This document shows positions 8,418 through 16,073 of a stretch of 43,481 nt of DNA, piece after piece. Origin of the DNA: Thermus tenuipuniceus. Its GTDB lineage: Bacteria; Deinococcota; Deinococci; Deinococcales; Thermaceae. Under the pieces are notes generated by a model. The model saw only the letters and a list, made by a program, of their open reading frames with translations, was not told where the DNA came from and searched no databases. Every line of letters starts with the position of its first letter. The first letter of the stretch is position 1. Both the position numbers and the translations under genes were made by a program. The stretch spans positions 53,257 to 96,737 of the forward strand of contig NZ_KZ672957.1 in NCBI RefSeq assembly GCF_002964845.1. The letters are read 5' to 3'.

Positions 8418-9032
8418 ATGCCGTATCCGTTCAAGCTGCCGGAACTGGGTTACCCCTACGAGGCCCTCGAGCCCCACATCGACGCCAAGACCATGGAGAT
8501 CCACCACCAGAAGCACCACGGGGCCTACGTGAACAACCTGAACGCCGCCCTGGAGAAGTACCCCTACCTGCAAGGGGTAGAGGTGGAGGTGCTTCTAAGG
8601 CACCTGGCCGCCTTGCCCGCCGACATCCAGACCGCGGTGCGCAACAACGGGGGCGGACACTTGAACCACAGCCTTTTCTGGGAGCTCCTCACCCCCGGGG
8701 GAGCCAAGGAGCCGGTGGGGGAACTTAAGAAGGCCATCGACGAGCAACTCGGGGGCTTCGCCGCCCTGAAGGAGAAGCTCACCCAGGCGGCCATGGCCCG
8801 CTTCGGCTCGGGCTGGGCCTGGCTGGCCAAGGACCCCTTCGGGAAGCTCCATGTCTTCTCCACCGCCAACCAGGACAACCCCGTGATGGAAGGCTTCGCC
8901 CCCATCGTGGGCATCGACGTGTGGGAGCACGCCTACTACCTCAAGTACCAAAACCGCCGGGCGGACTACCTCCAGGCCATTTGGAACGTGATCAACTGGG
9001 ATAAGGCGGAGGAGATCTACAAGCGGGGCTAA
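8418..9032 (+). CDS. sodA: superoxide dismutase (Mn type)
   Basis: Converts superoxide to oxygen and peroxide in the cytoplasm. The 204 residues match the thermophilic Mn enzyme. The N-terminal hairpin carries the metal histidine region [11 protein letters not shown], followed by [18 protein letters not shown] and the C-terminal metal pair in [12 protein letters not shown]. The active-site glutamine sits in STANQDNPV in the C-terminal domain, as in Mn rather than Fe enzymes. The ATG follows GGGAGGTGCGGT. A GC terminator lies directly downstream, so sodA ends the terC-fumC-sodA cluster. Confidence 0.96.
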   Translation: MPYPFKLPELGYPYEALEPHIDAKTMEIHHQKHHGAYVNNLNAALEKYPYLQGVEVEVLLRHLAALPADIQTAVRNNGGGHLNHSLFWELLTPGGAKEPVGELKKAIDEQLGGFAALKEKLTQAAMARFGSGWAWLAKDPFGKLHVFSTANQDNPVMEGFAPIVGIDVWEHAYYLKYQNRRADYLQAIWNVINWDKAEEIYKRG

Positions 9033-9046
9033 ACCTCGCCGCCCTT

Positions 9047-9069
9047 GCCCAGGGCCTTTGGCCCTGGGC
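9047..9069. terminator. bidirectional terminator between sodA and mqnB
   Basis: GCCCAGGGCC and GGCCCTGGGC form a perfect 10-bp stem with a TTT loop between the convergent sodA and mqnB stop codons; its last base is shared with the mqnB stop codon. Neither side has a strong T run. Confidence 0.65.
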
Positions 9070-9725
9070 TACCCCACCTCAAGAAGGCGCTCCAGCGCCC
9101 CCTCTAGGGCGGCCATGGCTTTTTGCACCTGCCAAGCCCCCTTGTCCCGCACCCCGGCCACGTTGGAGACGGCCCGGAGCTCCACCCCCCTAATCCCCAG
9201 GGCCAGGCAGGCCCGGGCGAAGGCCGCCCCCTCCATGCTCTCCACCTGGGTCCCCCACTGCCGGGCAAGGGCCTGGGCCTCCTCCGGGCTTTCCGAAACC
9301 AGGTCCCGGGTGAGGCCCGCCACCACCCTGAGGCCCAGGGCCCGGGAGAGCTCCCCTGTAAGGCGGGCATCCAGGGGAAAGCGGTTGTGGTAGCGCCGCC
9401 CCCCAAGCTCCAGCGCAGGGAAGCCCAAGGGCGCCAAGCCCTCCCTCAGCCCCAGGTCCGCCTCCACCTCCTCCCCCACCAGGACCGCCTCCCCCAGCGC
9501 TAGCCCCGCCCCCGGGTAGGCCCCGGCGATGCCGAAGAGGAGGGCCCTTTCCACCGGCTGCCGGGCGGCCCAGGCCGCCAGGGTGAGGGCGGCGTTGACC
9601 TTGCCGATGCCGGTCTCCAGGTAAAGGAAGCCCACCCCCCTCAGGCCCTTACGCCCCAGGAAGGCGAAGGGCTCCCCCCGGAGGAAGGAAGCCTCGAGGG
9701 CCGTGGGGGAAAGGAGAAGCCACAT
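9069..9725 (-). CDS. mqnB: futalosine hydrolase (menaquinone biosynthesis)
   Basis: Cleaves hypoxanthine from futalosine to give dehypoxanthine futalosine in the alternative menaquinone pathway used by Thermus. The 218-residue protein belongs to the nucleoside phosphorylase/hydrolase fold: the N-terminus contains GIGKVNAAL, mid-protein GIAGAYPGAGLALGEAVLVGEE, and the C-terminal part ESMEGAAFARACLALGI with the purine-binding Glu and Met, then RAVSNVAG. I chose the ATG at 9725, which shares its A with the upstream stop (TGATG); a GTG one codon upstream is equally possible. It is the third gene of a tight three-gene unit. MTA/SAH nucleosidase is the main alternative. Confidence 0.85.
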   Translation of the reverse strand: MWLLLSPTALEASFLRGEPFAFLGRKGLRGVGFLYLETGIGKVNAALTLAAWAARQPVERALLFGIAGAYPGAGLALGEAVLVGEEVEADLGLREGLAPLGFPALELGGRRYHNRFPLDARLTGELSRALGLRVVAGLTRDLVSESPEEAQALARQWGTQVESMEGAAFARACLALGIRGVELRAVSNVAGVRDKGAWQVQKAMAALEGALERLLEVG

Positions 9726-11386
9726 CACTCCACCACCCTAAACCCCAAGGCCTCCGCCCGCTCCACGAAGAACTGGATGTTCTCCGCCCTCACCTCACCC
9801 CCCAGGCTCTTGCGATCAAAGGCCTCCTCCGCCGCCAGGATCATGGTCTCCGCCAAGCAGGCAGGCACTTGGTCGGGAGCACCGAAGTGAAGGTCTAAGG
9901 TGGCCTTTGCCCTCCCGGGAAGCCGCACCACCCCCCCGGGGATGACCCTGACCCCGGGTACCTCTTTAACCGAGGGATGCACGTCGGGGGGCACGCCCTC
10001 GTCGTAGATCCAGGCTCCCGGCTTCACGTGTTCAGGGTAGATCACCGGGTTCGGGTCGCTGGTGGCGGTGAAGACCAGGTCCGCCTCCCTAATGGCCGCC
10101 ACCTCGGTGGTCACCTGGATCTCGGGCGCTTGCCCCTTTCGCTCCAGGTTTTTCCGCAGGCTTTCCGCCGACTTCTCCAGGCGCTTTGGGTCCCGGCCCA
10201 CCAGGATAAGCCTCCCCACCAGGGGAGCGATCTGCCGGGCGATGCCGAAGGCCACCACCCCGTTGGCTCCCACCACCGCCGCCGTGGTGTTTCTCAGGTC
10301 CTTGCCGCTTTGGGCAAAGTGGGCCAGGATGCCGGGAATGGCCGCTTTGACGGTGCCCGCGGTGTAGGCCCCCCCGTTCGTCACCTCTATATCCGGCACC
10401 GCCTCCTGTACCCTCTTGCCCTTCTCCCCCACCACGCTCCAAAAGGCCCCTAAGCCCACCACCGTGGCCCCAAGCTCCTTGGCGAGCCTGGCCCCTTGGA
10501 TGGCCCGCCTTACCGCCAGCTCCGGCTTGGCCTTGATCTGGTGGGGCAGGAGGGGAGCGGAGATGAGGTGGCACAGGACCTCCCGGCCATCCGCCGTCCT
10601 CACCCCCCTCACCTCCCCCACCTTCATGGGACGGAAAAGCTCCGCCAAACGTTCTATCCAGGCTTGCTTCAGAACTCCCAGGCGCACCAGGGGCCGGGCC
10701 CAGCGGAAACGGGGGCTTTGCCAGAAATCCTCCACCGTGAGGGGATGGATGAGAAAGGCGCAAACCACCTGCCTTCCCGAGGGCAGGGGCAGGGGGCTAC
10801 CCAGCCTGGGCTCGGTGCCTTCCAGGATCCGGCCCAGGTTCTCCTTGTAGCGCCAAAGGGCCAGGAGGAAAAGCAAGCCCCCGAGGACCTTGGCTCCAAG
10901 GGGAAACCCGCCGAAAAGGAGGATGCCAAAGAGGCCCAGGGGAAGCCCCAGGGCTCCCAAGGAGGCATAGCCCGTGAGGGCGTAAAGGGCAAGGCCCAAG
11001 GCCACGGGGACCATGCCCCAGGCTGGCTCCAGGGGTAGCCCCGCCAGCACCCCCAAAAGAACCCCCACCCCCTTGGCCCGAAGGGGCCAGGGATCCCGGA
11101 AGAAGAGGGGATAAAGGTGGCCCAGGTAGACCGCCACCCCTAGGGCCAAAAGCTCCTCCACGCCAAGCCCCAAGCCCCTCCCCAGGGCCAGGGGCAAGTA
11201 CCCCTTGGCGAAGTCTAGGAGGAAGGCCAAAAGGGTCAGGCCCGGCCCAAGCCGCCTCAAGGCCGTTTCCAAACCCAGGGTGTAGGGGCTTGCCGTGCGC
11301 AGGTCCACCCCCCGCCGCCTGGCCAGCCAGTACCCCAGGGGCAAGGCGCCCAGGGCATAGGAAAGGGGCAAGAGGAGGAACATCAT
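9725..11386 (-). CDS. fusion: PlsY-like acyltransferase + long-chain acyl-ACP reductase-like dehydrogenase
   Basis: One uninterrupted 553-residue frame with two unrelated parts. Residues 1 to about 195 form a polytopic membrane domain resembling PlsY (acyl-phosphate:glycerol-3-phosphate acyltransferase): SYALGALPLGYWLARRRGVDLR, DFAKGYLP, YLGHLYP, AKGVGVLLG and a terminal RYKENLGRILEGTE. The usual GSGNxGATN motif is replaced by ASPYTLGLETA, so acyltransferase activity is doubtful. Residues from about 205 resemble cyanobacterial acyl-ACP reductase (COG5322): GLGAFWSVVGEKG, TNGGAYTAG, the nucleotide site AAVVGANGVVAFG, and PACLAETMILA, whose Cys510 matches the catalytic cysteine. Start ATG at 11386 overlaps the upstream gene in ATGATG; the frame continues to 11686, but only inside the neighbour. 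A membrane-tethered enzyme making fatty aldehydes is a reasonable but untested reading. Confidence 0.78.
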   Translation of the reverse strand: MMFLLLPLSYALGALPLGYWLARRRGVDLRTASPYTLGLETALRRLGPGLTLLAFLLDFAKGYLPLALGRGLGLGVEELLALGVAVYLGHLYPLFFRDPWPLRAKGVGVLLGVLAGLPLEPAWGMVPVALGLALYALTGYASLGALGLPLGLFGILLFGGFPLGAKVLGGLLFLLALWRYKENLGRILEGTEPRLGSPLPLPSGRQVVCAFLIHPLTVEDFWQSPRFRWARPLVRLGVLKQAWIERLAELFRPMKVGEVRGVRTADGREVLCHLISAPLLPHQIKAKPELAVRRAIQGARLAKELGATVVGLGAFWSVVGEKGKRVQEAVPDIEVTNGGAYTAGTVKAAIPGILAHFAQSGKDLRNTTAAVVGANGVVAFGIARQIAPLVGRLILVGRDPKRLEKSAESLRKNLERKGQAPEIQVTTEVAAIREADLVFTATSDPNPVIYPEHVKPGAWIYDEGVPPDVHPSVKEVPGVRVIPGGVVRLPGRAKATLDLHFGAPDQVPACLAETMILAAEEAFDRKSLGGEVRAENIQFFVERAEALGFRVVE

Positions 11387-11850
11387 CGCAGCAGGTAGTT
11401 TAGCCCGGCCACCGCCCCACCCGTAAGGAGGAGAACGATAAGCCCAGCAGCCAGCACCCCCAGGGAGATGGCCAGGAGGGCGTAGCGCCTTTTTAGACCC
11501 AAGACCACCGCCAGCACCGCCCCGCTCCAGGCCCCGGTGCCGGGCAAGGGCACGGCCACGAAGAGGAAAAGGCCCAGGGCCCCCAGGCGCTGCACCTGCT
11601 CTTCCCCCTTGAGGCGCACCCGGGCCTCGAGGGCCGCCCAGAGCTTGGCCAGGAAGGGCACCCGGGTCAGAAGCGCCACCGCCCAAGGCAAAAGGAAGAG
11701 GGCCACCGGGGCCACCAACAGGTTGCCCAAGAGGGCCAGCAGGAAAGACTCCCCTGGGGAAAGCCCCAGGGCCACCCCCAGGGGAATGGCTCCCCTCAGC
11801 TCCACCACCGGCAGGGCGGCCACCAGGATCACGTAAAGTTCAGGAGGCAT
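11383..11850 (-). CDS. small multidrug export-type membrane protein (COG2426 family)
   Basis: A 155-residue integral membrane protein that resembles the Sm_multidrug_ex family: LPVVELRGAIPLGVALGL at the N-terminus, GNLLVAPVALFLLPWAV, and FVAVPLPGTGAWSGAVLA, with three to four hydrophobic segments. No transported substrate is known for most members, so the family name should not be read as a proven function. I chose the ATG at 11850; a GTG two codons upstream is possible. No clear ribosome site is present. It overlaps the fusion gene in ATGATG, so the products are likely made together. It lies just behind the infC-rpmI-rplT terminator. Confidence 0.75.
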   Translation of the reverse strand: MPPELYVILVAALPVVELRGAIPLGVALGLSPGESFLLALLGNLLVAPVALFLLPWAVALLTRVPFLAKLWAALEARVRLKGEEQVQRLGALGLFLFVAVPLPGTGAWSGAVLAVVLGLKRRYALLAISLGVLAAGLIVLLLTGGAVAGLNYLLR

Positions 11851-11864
11851 GCTCACAAAAGGAA

Positions 11865-11902
11865 ACCCGCCGCCAGATCGGGGCGGGATCCGGACGGCGG
11901 GT
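11865..11902 (-). terminator. terminator of the infC-rpmI-rplT operon
   Basis: ACCCGCCG and CGGCGGGT form an 8-bp stem around a 22-base loop that itself contains a small GATC/GATC pairing. On the minus strand it is followed by TTCCTTTTG. It starts 16 bases after the rplT stop. Confidence 0.65.
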
Positions 11903-11918
11903 CACGGGAAACAATGCC

Positions 11919-12275
11919 TTAGGCGCGGGCCGCCTTGGCCTTCTCCACCAGCTCGGCAAAGGCCTGGGGCTCCCGCACCGCCAAGTCGGCCAGCACCTTC
12001 CGGTCCAGCTCCACCCCCGCCTTCTTCAGGCCATGGATAAAGCTGGAGTAGTTCAGGCCGTGCTGGCGGCATGCGGCATTGATGCGCACGATCCAGAGCT
12101 TGCGGAAATCCCGCTTCTTGCGTTTGCGGTGGGCATAAGCGTAGTTGCCCGCAGCGAAGAGGGTCTCCCGGGCCTTGCGAACGCTCTTAGAGCGGAGGCC
12201 CCAGTACCCCTTGGCCAGCTTGAGGATCTTCTTGTGCTTCCTGCGGCGAACGACTCCGGTTTTGGCGCGCGGCAT
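11919..12275 (-). CDS. rplT: 50S ribosomal protein L20
   Basis: Primary 23S rRNA-binding assembly protein of the large subunit. The 118 residues show the basic N-terminal tail [21 protein letters not shown], the [18 protein letters not shown] block and the C-terminal globular domain [26 protein letters not shown]. Length and order are canonical. It is the last gene of infC-rpmI-rplT, 10 bases after rpmI. In several bacteria L20 represses its own operon by binding the leader; the leader upstream of rpmI here is short and I see no clear L20 mimic. Confidence 0.97.
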   Translation of the reverse strand: MPRAKTGVVRRRKHKKILKLAKGYWGLRSKSVRKARETLFAAGNYAYAHRKRKKRDFRKLWIVRINAACRQHGLNYSSFIHGLKKAGVELDRKVLADLAVREPQAFAELVEKAKAARA

Positions 12276-12285
12276 CCTCTACCTC

Positions 12286-12483
12286 CTACGCGTAGGGCAA
12301 GAGGAGCTGGATCCGCTCCGCCTCGGCCTGGGCCAGGGTGAACTTCCGCCCCTTCTGGCGGATGGTCTTCCCGGACTTGTGCCAGTTGAGGTGCCGCTTA
12401 CCCGTCTTCATGGCCACCACCTTGCCCGAAGCGGTCACCTTTACCCGCTTCTTGGCGCCCTTATGGGTCTTCATCTTCGGCAT
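12286..12483 (-). CDS. rpmI: 50S ribosomal protein L35
   Basis: A small basic 65-residue large-subunit protein with the typical N-terminus [13 protein letters not shown], then [17 protein letters not shown]. The ATG follows GGAGGAGAACC. The 87-base gap to infC contains a likely internal promoter, so rpmI and rplT can be made independently of infC. Confidence 0.97.
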   Translation of the reverse strand: MPKMKTHKGAKKRVKVTASGKVVAMKTGKRHLNWHKSGKTIRQKGRKFTLAQAEAERIQLLLPYA

Positions 12484-12544
12484 GGTTCTCCTCCGCTTTG
12501 GGAAGCGCCCCTACAGGGTCTTGGATGCTCCCCAAAGCCCTCAC

Positions 12545-12573
12545 ACTATACCAAAAGGGCTTACCAACGTCTA
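12545..12573 (-). promoter_or_regulatory. internal promoter for rpmI-rplT
   Basis: On the minus strand TAGACG (12573-12568) and TATAGT (12550-12545) are 17 bases apart. The -35 box includes the infC stop codon TAG. Each box has one or two mismatches to consensus. Transcripts would carry a leader of about 55 bases before rpmI. Confidence 0.6.
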
Positions 12574-13086
12574 GGCCGACACCTTGGCCGGGGCCAGGAG
12601 CATGTTCATATCCCGGCCCAAAAGCTCGGGCCTCATCTCCACCACGGCCAGGCCCTTCAGGTCCTCGGCCACCCTTTCAAGAAGCCTCTCCCCCAGCTCG
12701 GGATGGGACATCTCCCGTCCGCGGAACATGATGGTGACCTTAACCTTGTGGCCTTCGGCCAGAAAGCGCTTGATATGGTTCAGCTTGGTCTGATAGTCGT
12801 GGTCGTCGATCTTGACCCGGAACTTGATGGACTTCACCTCGGTGCGCTTGGCCTTCTTGCGGGCCTCCTTCTCCGCCACCTGCTGCTCGTAGCGCCACTT
12901 GGAGTAGTCCATGATGCGGGCCACGGGAGGATCGGCGGTGGGGCCCACCAGCACCAGGTCCAGGTCCTGCTCCTGGGCCAGGCGCAAGGCCTCCCGGGTA
13001 TCCATGATGCCCAGCTGCTGCCCATCGGCCCCGATGACCCGCACCTGCCGTGCGCGAATGCGTTCGTTAACCAGATACTCCTTTAT
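12571..13086 (-). CDS. infC: translation initiation factor IF-3 (AUA start codon)
   Basis: Binds the 30S subunit, checks the start codon-initiator tRNA match and prevents premature 50S joining. The 171 residues match Thermus IF-3: N-terminal domain with KEYLVNERIRARQVRVIG and DLVLVGPTADPPVARIMDYSKW, a lysine-rich linker helix, and a C-terminal domain with EVKSIKFRVKIDDHDYQTKL and MFRGREMSHPELG. The conserved N-terminus can only be read from the ATA at 13086, since an in-frame TAG precedes it directly, and AGGAGGT lies 7 bases before it. A non-canonical AUN start is a known self-regulatory device of infC, because IF-3 discriminates against such codons. The first standard start in frame, GTG at 13044, would delete 14 conserved residues and has no ribosome site. 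Confidence 0.93.
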   Translation of the reverse strand: MKEYLVNERIRARQVRVIGADGQQLGIMDTREALRLAQEQDLDLVLVGPTADPPVARIMDYSKWRYEQQVAEKEARKKAKRTEVKSIKFRVKIDDHDYQTKLNHIKRFLAEGHKVKVTIMFRGREMSHPELGERLLERVAEDLKGLAVVEMRPELLGRDMNMLLAPAKVSA

Positions 13087-13093
13087 CTACACC

Positions 13094-13134
13094 ACCTCCT
13101 AGCCCGCGGGTTTTCCCTGCATGGCTTGCGGGCT
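13094..13134 (-). promoter_or_regulatory. infC leader: hairpin abutting a strong ribosome site
   Basis: AGGAGGT (13100-13094) lies 7 bases before the AUA start. Immediately upstream AGCCCGC and GCGGGCT (13134-13128 and 13107-13101) form a 7-bp stem with a 20-base loop. The strong ribosome site probably compensates for the poor start codon. Confidence 0.6.
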
Positions 13135-13140
13135 AAGGGG

Positions 13141-13170
13141 AGTGTAGCAGGAAAACCCCAGCGCCTACAA
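13141..13170 (-). promoter_or_regulatory. infC promoter
   Basis: TTGTAG (13170-13165) and TACACT (13146-13141) on the minus strand are separated by 18 bases. The -35 overlaps the -10 box of the divergent crotonase gene (TACAAT at 13166-13171), so the two polymerases would compete. Confidence 0.55.
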
Positions 13171-13171
13171 T
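13166..13171 (+). promoter_or_regulatory. -10 box of a leaderless promoter
   Basis: TACAAT ends 6 bases before the ATG at 13178, which places transcription start at or next to the start codon. No good -35 is visible. There is no ribosome site, consistent with a leaderless mRNA. Confidence 0.6.
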
Positions 13172-13177
13172 GGGGGC

Positions 13178-13939
13178 ATGGTTCAGGTGGAGAGAGGTCG
13201 GATCTATCGGGTTTTCCTCAACGATCCAGAGCGGCGAAACCCCCTTTCCCCCGAGATGGTGGAGGGGCTTTTGCAGGCCCTCGAGGAGGCGGAGAAGGAC
13301 CCCGGGGTCCGGGTCCTGGTCCTTTCCGGCCGGGGAGGCGCCTTCAGCGCCGGGGCCGACCTGGCCTTTTTGCAAAAGGTTACGGAGCTGGGCGCCGAGG
13401 AGAACTACCGCCACTCCCTTTCCCTCATGCGCCTCTTCCACCGCCTTTACACCTTCCCCAAGCCCACGGTGGCGGCGGTGAACGGACCGGCGGTGGCGGG
13501 TGGGGCCGGTTTGGCCACCGCCTGCGACCTTGTGGTCATGGACCAGGAGGCCAAGCTGGGCTACACCGAGGTGAAGATCGGCTTTGTGGCCGCTTTGGTT
13601 TCCGTGATCCTGGTGCGGGCCGTGGGGGAGAAGGTGGCCAAGGACCTCCTCCTCACGGGCCGCCTGGTGGGGGCGGAGGAGGCCAAGGCCCTGGGCCTGG
13701 TAAACCGGGTGGCCCCCCCGGGGAAGGCCCTGGAGGAGGCCCTGGCCCTGGCGGAGGAGTTGGCCAAGAACGCCCCCACCTCCTTGCGCCTCACCAAGGA
13801 GCTTCTCCTGGCCCTGCCGGGGATGGGCCTCGAGGATGGCTTCCGCCTGGCCGCCCTGGCCAACGCCTGGATCCGGGAGACCGGAAACCTCCAAGAGGGC
13901 ATCCGGGCCTTTTTTGAAAAACGTCCGCCCCGGTTTTGA
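13178..13939 (+). CDS. enoyl-CoA hydratase/isomerase (crotonase) family protein
   Basis: A 253-residue crotonase-fold protein, probably hydrating an enoyl-CoA in fatty acid or branched-chain degradation. The CoA/oxyanion-hole segments are visible: GRGGAFSAGADLAFL and NGPAVAGGAGLATACDLVV. The first catalytic glutamate is kept in GYTEVKIGF. At the second position, where rat mitochondrial hydratase has Glu164, the equivalent segment KVAKDLLLTG appears to carry Asp, so the exact reaction may differ (for example methylglutaconyl-CoA hydratase or an isomerase). It is divergent from infC and 51 bases upstream of glnS, which has its own promoter. Confidence 0.85.
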   Translation: MVQVERGRIYRVFLNDPERRNPLSPEMVEGLLQALEEAEKDPGVRVLVLSGRGGAFSAGADLAFLQKVTELGAEENYRHSLSLMRLFHRLYTFPKPTVAAVNGPAVAGGAGLATACDLVVMDQEAKLGYTEVKIGFVAALVSVILVRAVGEKVAKDLLLTGRLVGAEEAKALGLVNRVAPPGKALEEALALAEELAKNAPTSLRLTKELLLALPGMGLEDGFRLAALANAWIRETGNLQEGIRAFFEKRPPRF

Positions 13940-13954
13940 GCGCCCCCCCAAAAC

Positions 13955-13984
13955 TAGGCAAAAGCTCTCCCTTCGCCGTAAACT
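13955..13984 (+). promoter_or_regulatory. glnS leaderless promoter
   Basis: TAGGCA (13955-13960) and TAAACT (13979-13984) are 18 bases apart. The -10 ends 6 bases before the glnS ATG at 13991, so the mRNA should begin at or beside the start codon. Confidence 0.55.
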
Positions 13985-13990
13985 CTGCCT

Positions 13991-15640
13991 ATGGGCCTCG
14001 TCCCCGAGTGTTTCATCACCGAGATCGTGGAAAGGGACTTGCGGGAGGGAAAGTACCCAAAGCTCCTAACCCGCTTTCCCCCTGAGCCCAACGGTTACCT
14101 GCACATCGGCCACGCCCGGAGCATCGTGCTCAACTTCGGCCTGGCCCTGGACTTTGGGGGAGAGTGCAACCTGCGCTACGACGACACCAACCCGGAAACG
14201 GAAAAGGAGGAGTACGCCCGGGCCATCGAGGAGGACGTGCGCTGGCTGGGCTTTACCCCGGATCGGGTCCTCTACGCCTCCGATTACTTTGACACCATGT
14301 ACCGGTGCGCCCTCGAGCTCATCCGGGAGGGCAAGGCCTACGTGGACGACCTCTCGGAAGAGGAGATGAGCGAGCTTCGGGCCCAGGGAAAGCCAAGCCC
14401 CTACCGGAACCGGAGCGTGGAGGAAAACCTGGAACTTTTTGAAAGGATGCGCCGGGGGGAGTTCCCCACGGGAAGCCGGGTCTTAAGGGCCAAGATCGAC
14501 CCCGCCCACCCCAACTTCAAGCTCCGGGACCCCGTGCTTTACCGCATCGTGCACGCCCCCCACTACCATGCGGGGGACCGCTGGCCCATCTATCCCCTCT
14601 ACGACTACGCCCATCCCCTCGAGGACCTCATCGAGGGCGTCAGCCACTCCCTTTGCACCCTGGAGTTCGAGAACAACCGGGCCATCTACGACTGGGTGAT
14701 AGAAAACCTCAAGGGGAAATGCGGCTTACCTGAAAGTCCCAGGCCTTACCAGTACGAGTTCGCCCGCCTGGACCTCACCCACACGGTGCTCTCCAAGCGG
14801 AAGCTCATCCGGCTGGTGGAGGGGGGCTACGTCACGGGCTGGGACGACCCCCGGCTTCCCACCCTTAGGGCCCTACGCAGGCGGGGGGTGCGGCCCGAGG
14901 CCATTCGGGAGTTGGTACGGCGCACCGGCATCTCCCGCAACGAGGCCCTCATCGAGATGGAGCTCTTCGAGGAGGTGGTGCGGGACGACCTGAACCCCAT
15001 CGCCCCCAGGGTCTTGGGGGTTTCAGACCCCTTGAAGGTGGTCCTCACCAACTGCGGCGGGGAAGAGTGGATCCAGGCCCCCTACTGGCCCCGGGACATC
15101 GGCAAGGAGGGGGCAAGGCCCCTGCCCTTTTCCCAGGAGCTTTACATCGAGCGGTCGGATTTCAGCCTCAATCCCCCCAAGGGCTGGAAGCGCTTCGCCC
15201 CGGGGCAAAGGGTGCGCCTCAGGCACGCCTACGTGCTGGAGCTGGAGGACGTGGTGGAGGAAAACGGAGAGGTGAGGCTCCTGAAGGCCCGGATCGTCCC
15301 CGGCACCTTGGGAACCAACCCCGAAGACGGCATCAAGCCCAAAGGGGTCATCCACTGGGTTTCCGCCCGGCACGCCCTGCCCGTGGAGTTCAGGCTTTAC
15401 GACAGGCTATTCCTGACCGAGGACCCCGAGGAGGGAGGGGATTTCCTGAGGAACCTGAACCCAAGGGCCCTCGAGGTCAGGCAGGGCTTCATCGAACCCA
15501 GCGTGGCCCAGGATCCACCGGAGACCCGCTACCAGCTGGAGAGGCTGGGTTACTTCTGGCAGGACCCGGTGGACTCCCGCCCTGGGCGGCTGGTGATGAA
15601 CCGCATCGTGCCTCTCAAGGAGGGCTACCGGCCTCAGTAG
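13991..15640 (+). CDS. glnS: glutaminyl-tRNA synthetase
   Basis: Charges tRNA-Gln directly with glutamine. The 549-residue class I enzyme carries the HIGH signature at residues 38-41 within FPPEPNGYLHIGHARS, YDDTNPETE (Gln/Glu binding pocket), and the KMSKS-type loop VLSKRKL near residue 268. It is GlnRS rather than GluRS because it shows the GlnRS/eukaryotic-GluRS type N-terminus and the beta-barrel anticodon domain toward the C-terminus (FSLNPPKGWKRFAPGQRVRL). Direct glutaminylation means the cell does not need GatCAB for Gln. It ends 4 bases from a convergent gene. Confidence 0.95.
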   Translation: MGLVPECFITEIVERDLREGKYPKLLTRFPPEPNGYLHIGHARSIVLNFGLALDFGGECNLRYDDTNPETEKEEYARAIEEDVRWLGFTPDRVLYASDYFDTMYRCALELIREGKAYVDDLSEEEMSELRAQGKPSPYRNRSVEENLELFERMRRGEFPTGSRVLRAKIDPAHPNFKLRDPVLYRIVHAPHYHAGDRWPIYPLYDYAHPLEDLIEGVSHSLCTLEFENNRAIYDWVIENLKGKCGLPESPRPYQYEFARLDLTHTVLSKRKLIRLVEGGYVTGWDDPRLPTLRALRRRGVRPEAIRELVRRTGISRNEALIEMELFEEVVRDDLNPIAPRVLGVSDPLKVVLTNCGGEEWIQAPYWPRDIGKEGARPLPFSQELYIERSDFSLNPPKGWKRFAPGQRVRLRHAYVLELEDVVEENGEVRLLKARIVPGTLGTNPEDGIKPKGVIHWVSARHALPVEFRLYDRLFLTEDPEEGGDFLRNLNPRALEVRQGFIEPSVAQDPPETRYQLERLGYFWQDPVDSRPGRLVMNRIVPLKEGYRPQ

Positions 15641-15644
15641 CGGC

Positions 15645-16073
15645 CTATAGCCCCACGCTCACCCCCACTGCTCCCCCTATCCCCAAGCCCGTGTTCGGGG
15701 CCAGGAAAAGGGTGGGGTGTACCTCCACATAGACCCCGATAAGGGGCAAGGGCAGGTCCAGCCAGGTGCCCAAGACCGCCCGTAGGCCCGCATGGCCCCG
15801 GGAATCCTGGGGCAGGGTGAGGGCCGGCCCCGTGCCATAAAACCCCCCAAGGCCCAGGTAGAGGTCGGTGAGGGGAAGCTTAAGAAGCAGGTCCACCCCA
15901 CCTCCCATAGCCTCGAGGCCCACGCCCCCGTACACCCGCCCATCCAGCAGGAGGGGCACCAGGGGAAAGCGCAACCCCCCCTGCACCCCAAAGGGGCTTC
16001 CCCCGCTCACCTCAGCCCGCTGGGCTAGACCCAAGGCCAAAACCACCAAAACCGCCGCAAGCCACCTACGCAC
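15645..16073 (-). CDS. secreted or outer-membrane hypothetical protein
   Basis: I do not recognise a named family. From the GTG at 16073 the protein has 142 residues and opens with a clear signal peptide, RRWLAAVLVVLALGLAQ. The mature part is glycine-rich with alternating hydrophobic segments (VYGGVGLEAMGGGVDLLL, LYLGLGGFYGTGP, GVYVEVHPTLFLAP, GLGIGGAVGVSVGL), which looks like a small beta-barrel or surface protein and ends in a hydrophobic residue as outer-membrane proteins often do. A longer frame to 16154 exists, but its first 27 residues overlap the upstream gene and would precede the signal peptide. The start overlaps that gene by 8 bases, so the two are coupled. Confidence 0.7.
   Translation of the reverse strand: MRRWLAAVLVVLALGLAQRAEVSGGSPFGVQGGLRFPLVPLLLDGRVYGGVGLEAMGGGVDLLLKLPLTDLYLGLGGFYGTGPALTLPQDSRGHAGLRAVLGTWLDLPLPLIGVYVEVHPTLFLAPNTGLGIGGAVGVSVGL

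Noticed and set aside
11387-11686. N-terminal extension of the PlsY/reductase fusion frame by 100 residues
   Set aside because: The segment lies entirely within the upstream membrane-protein gene and is low-complexity. The ATG at 11386 fits the PlsY N-terminus and the overlap pattern of the operon.
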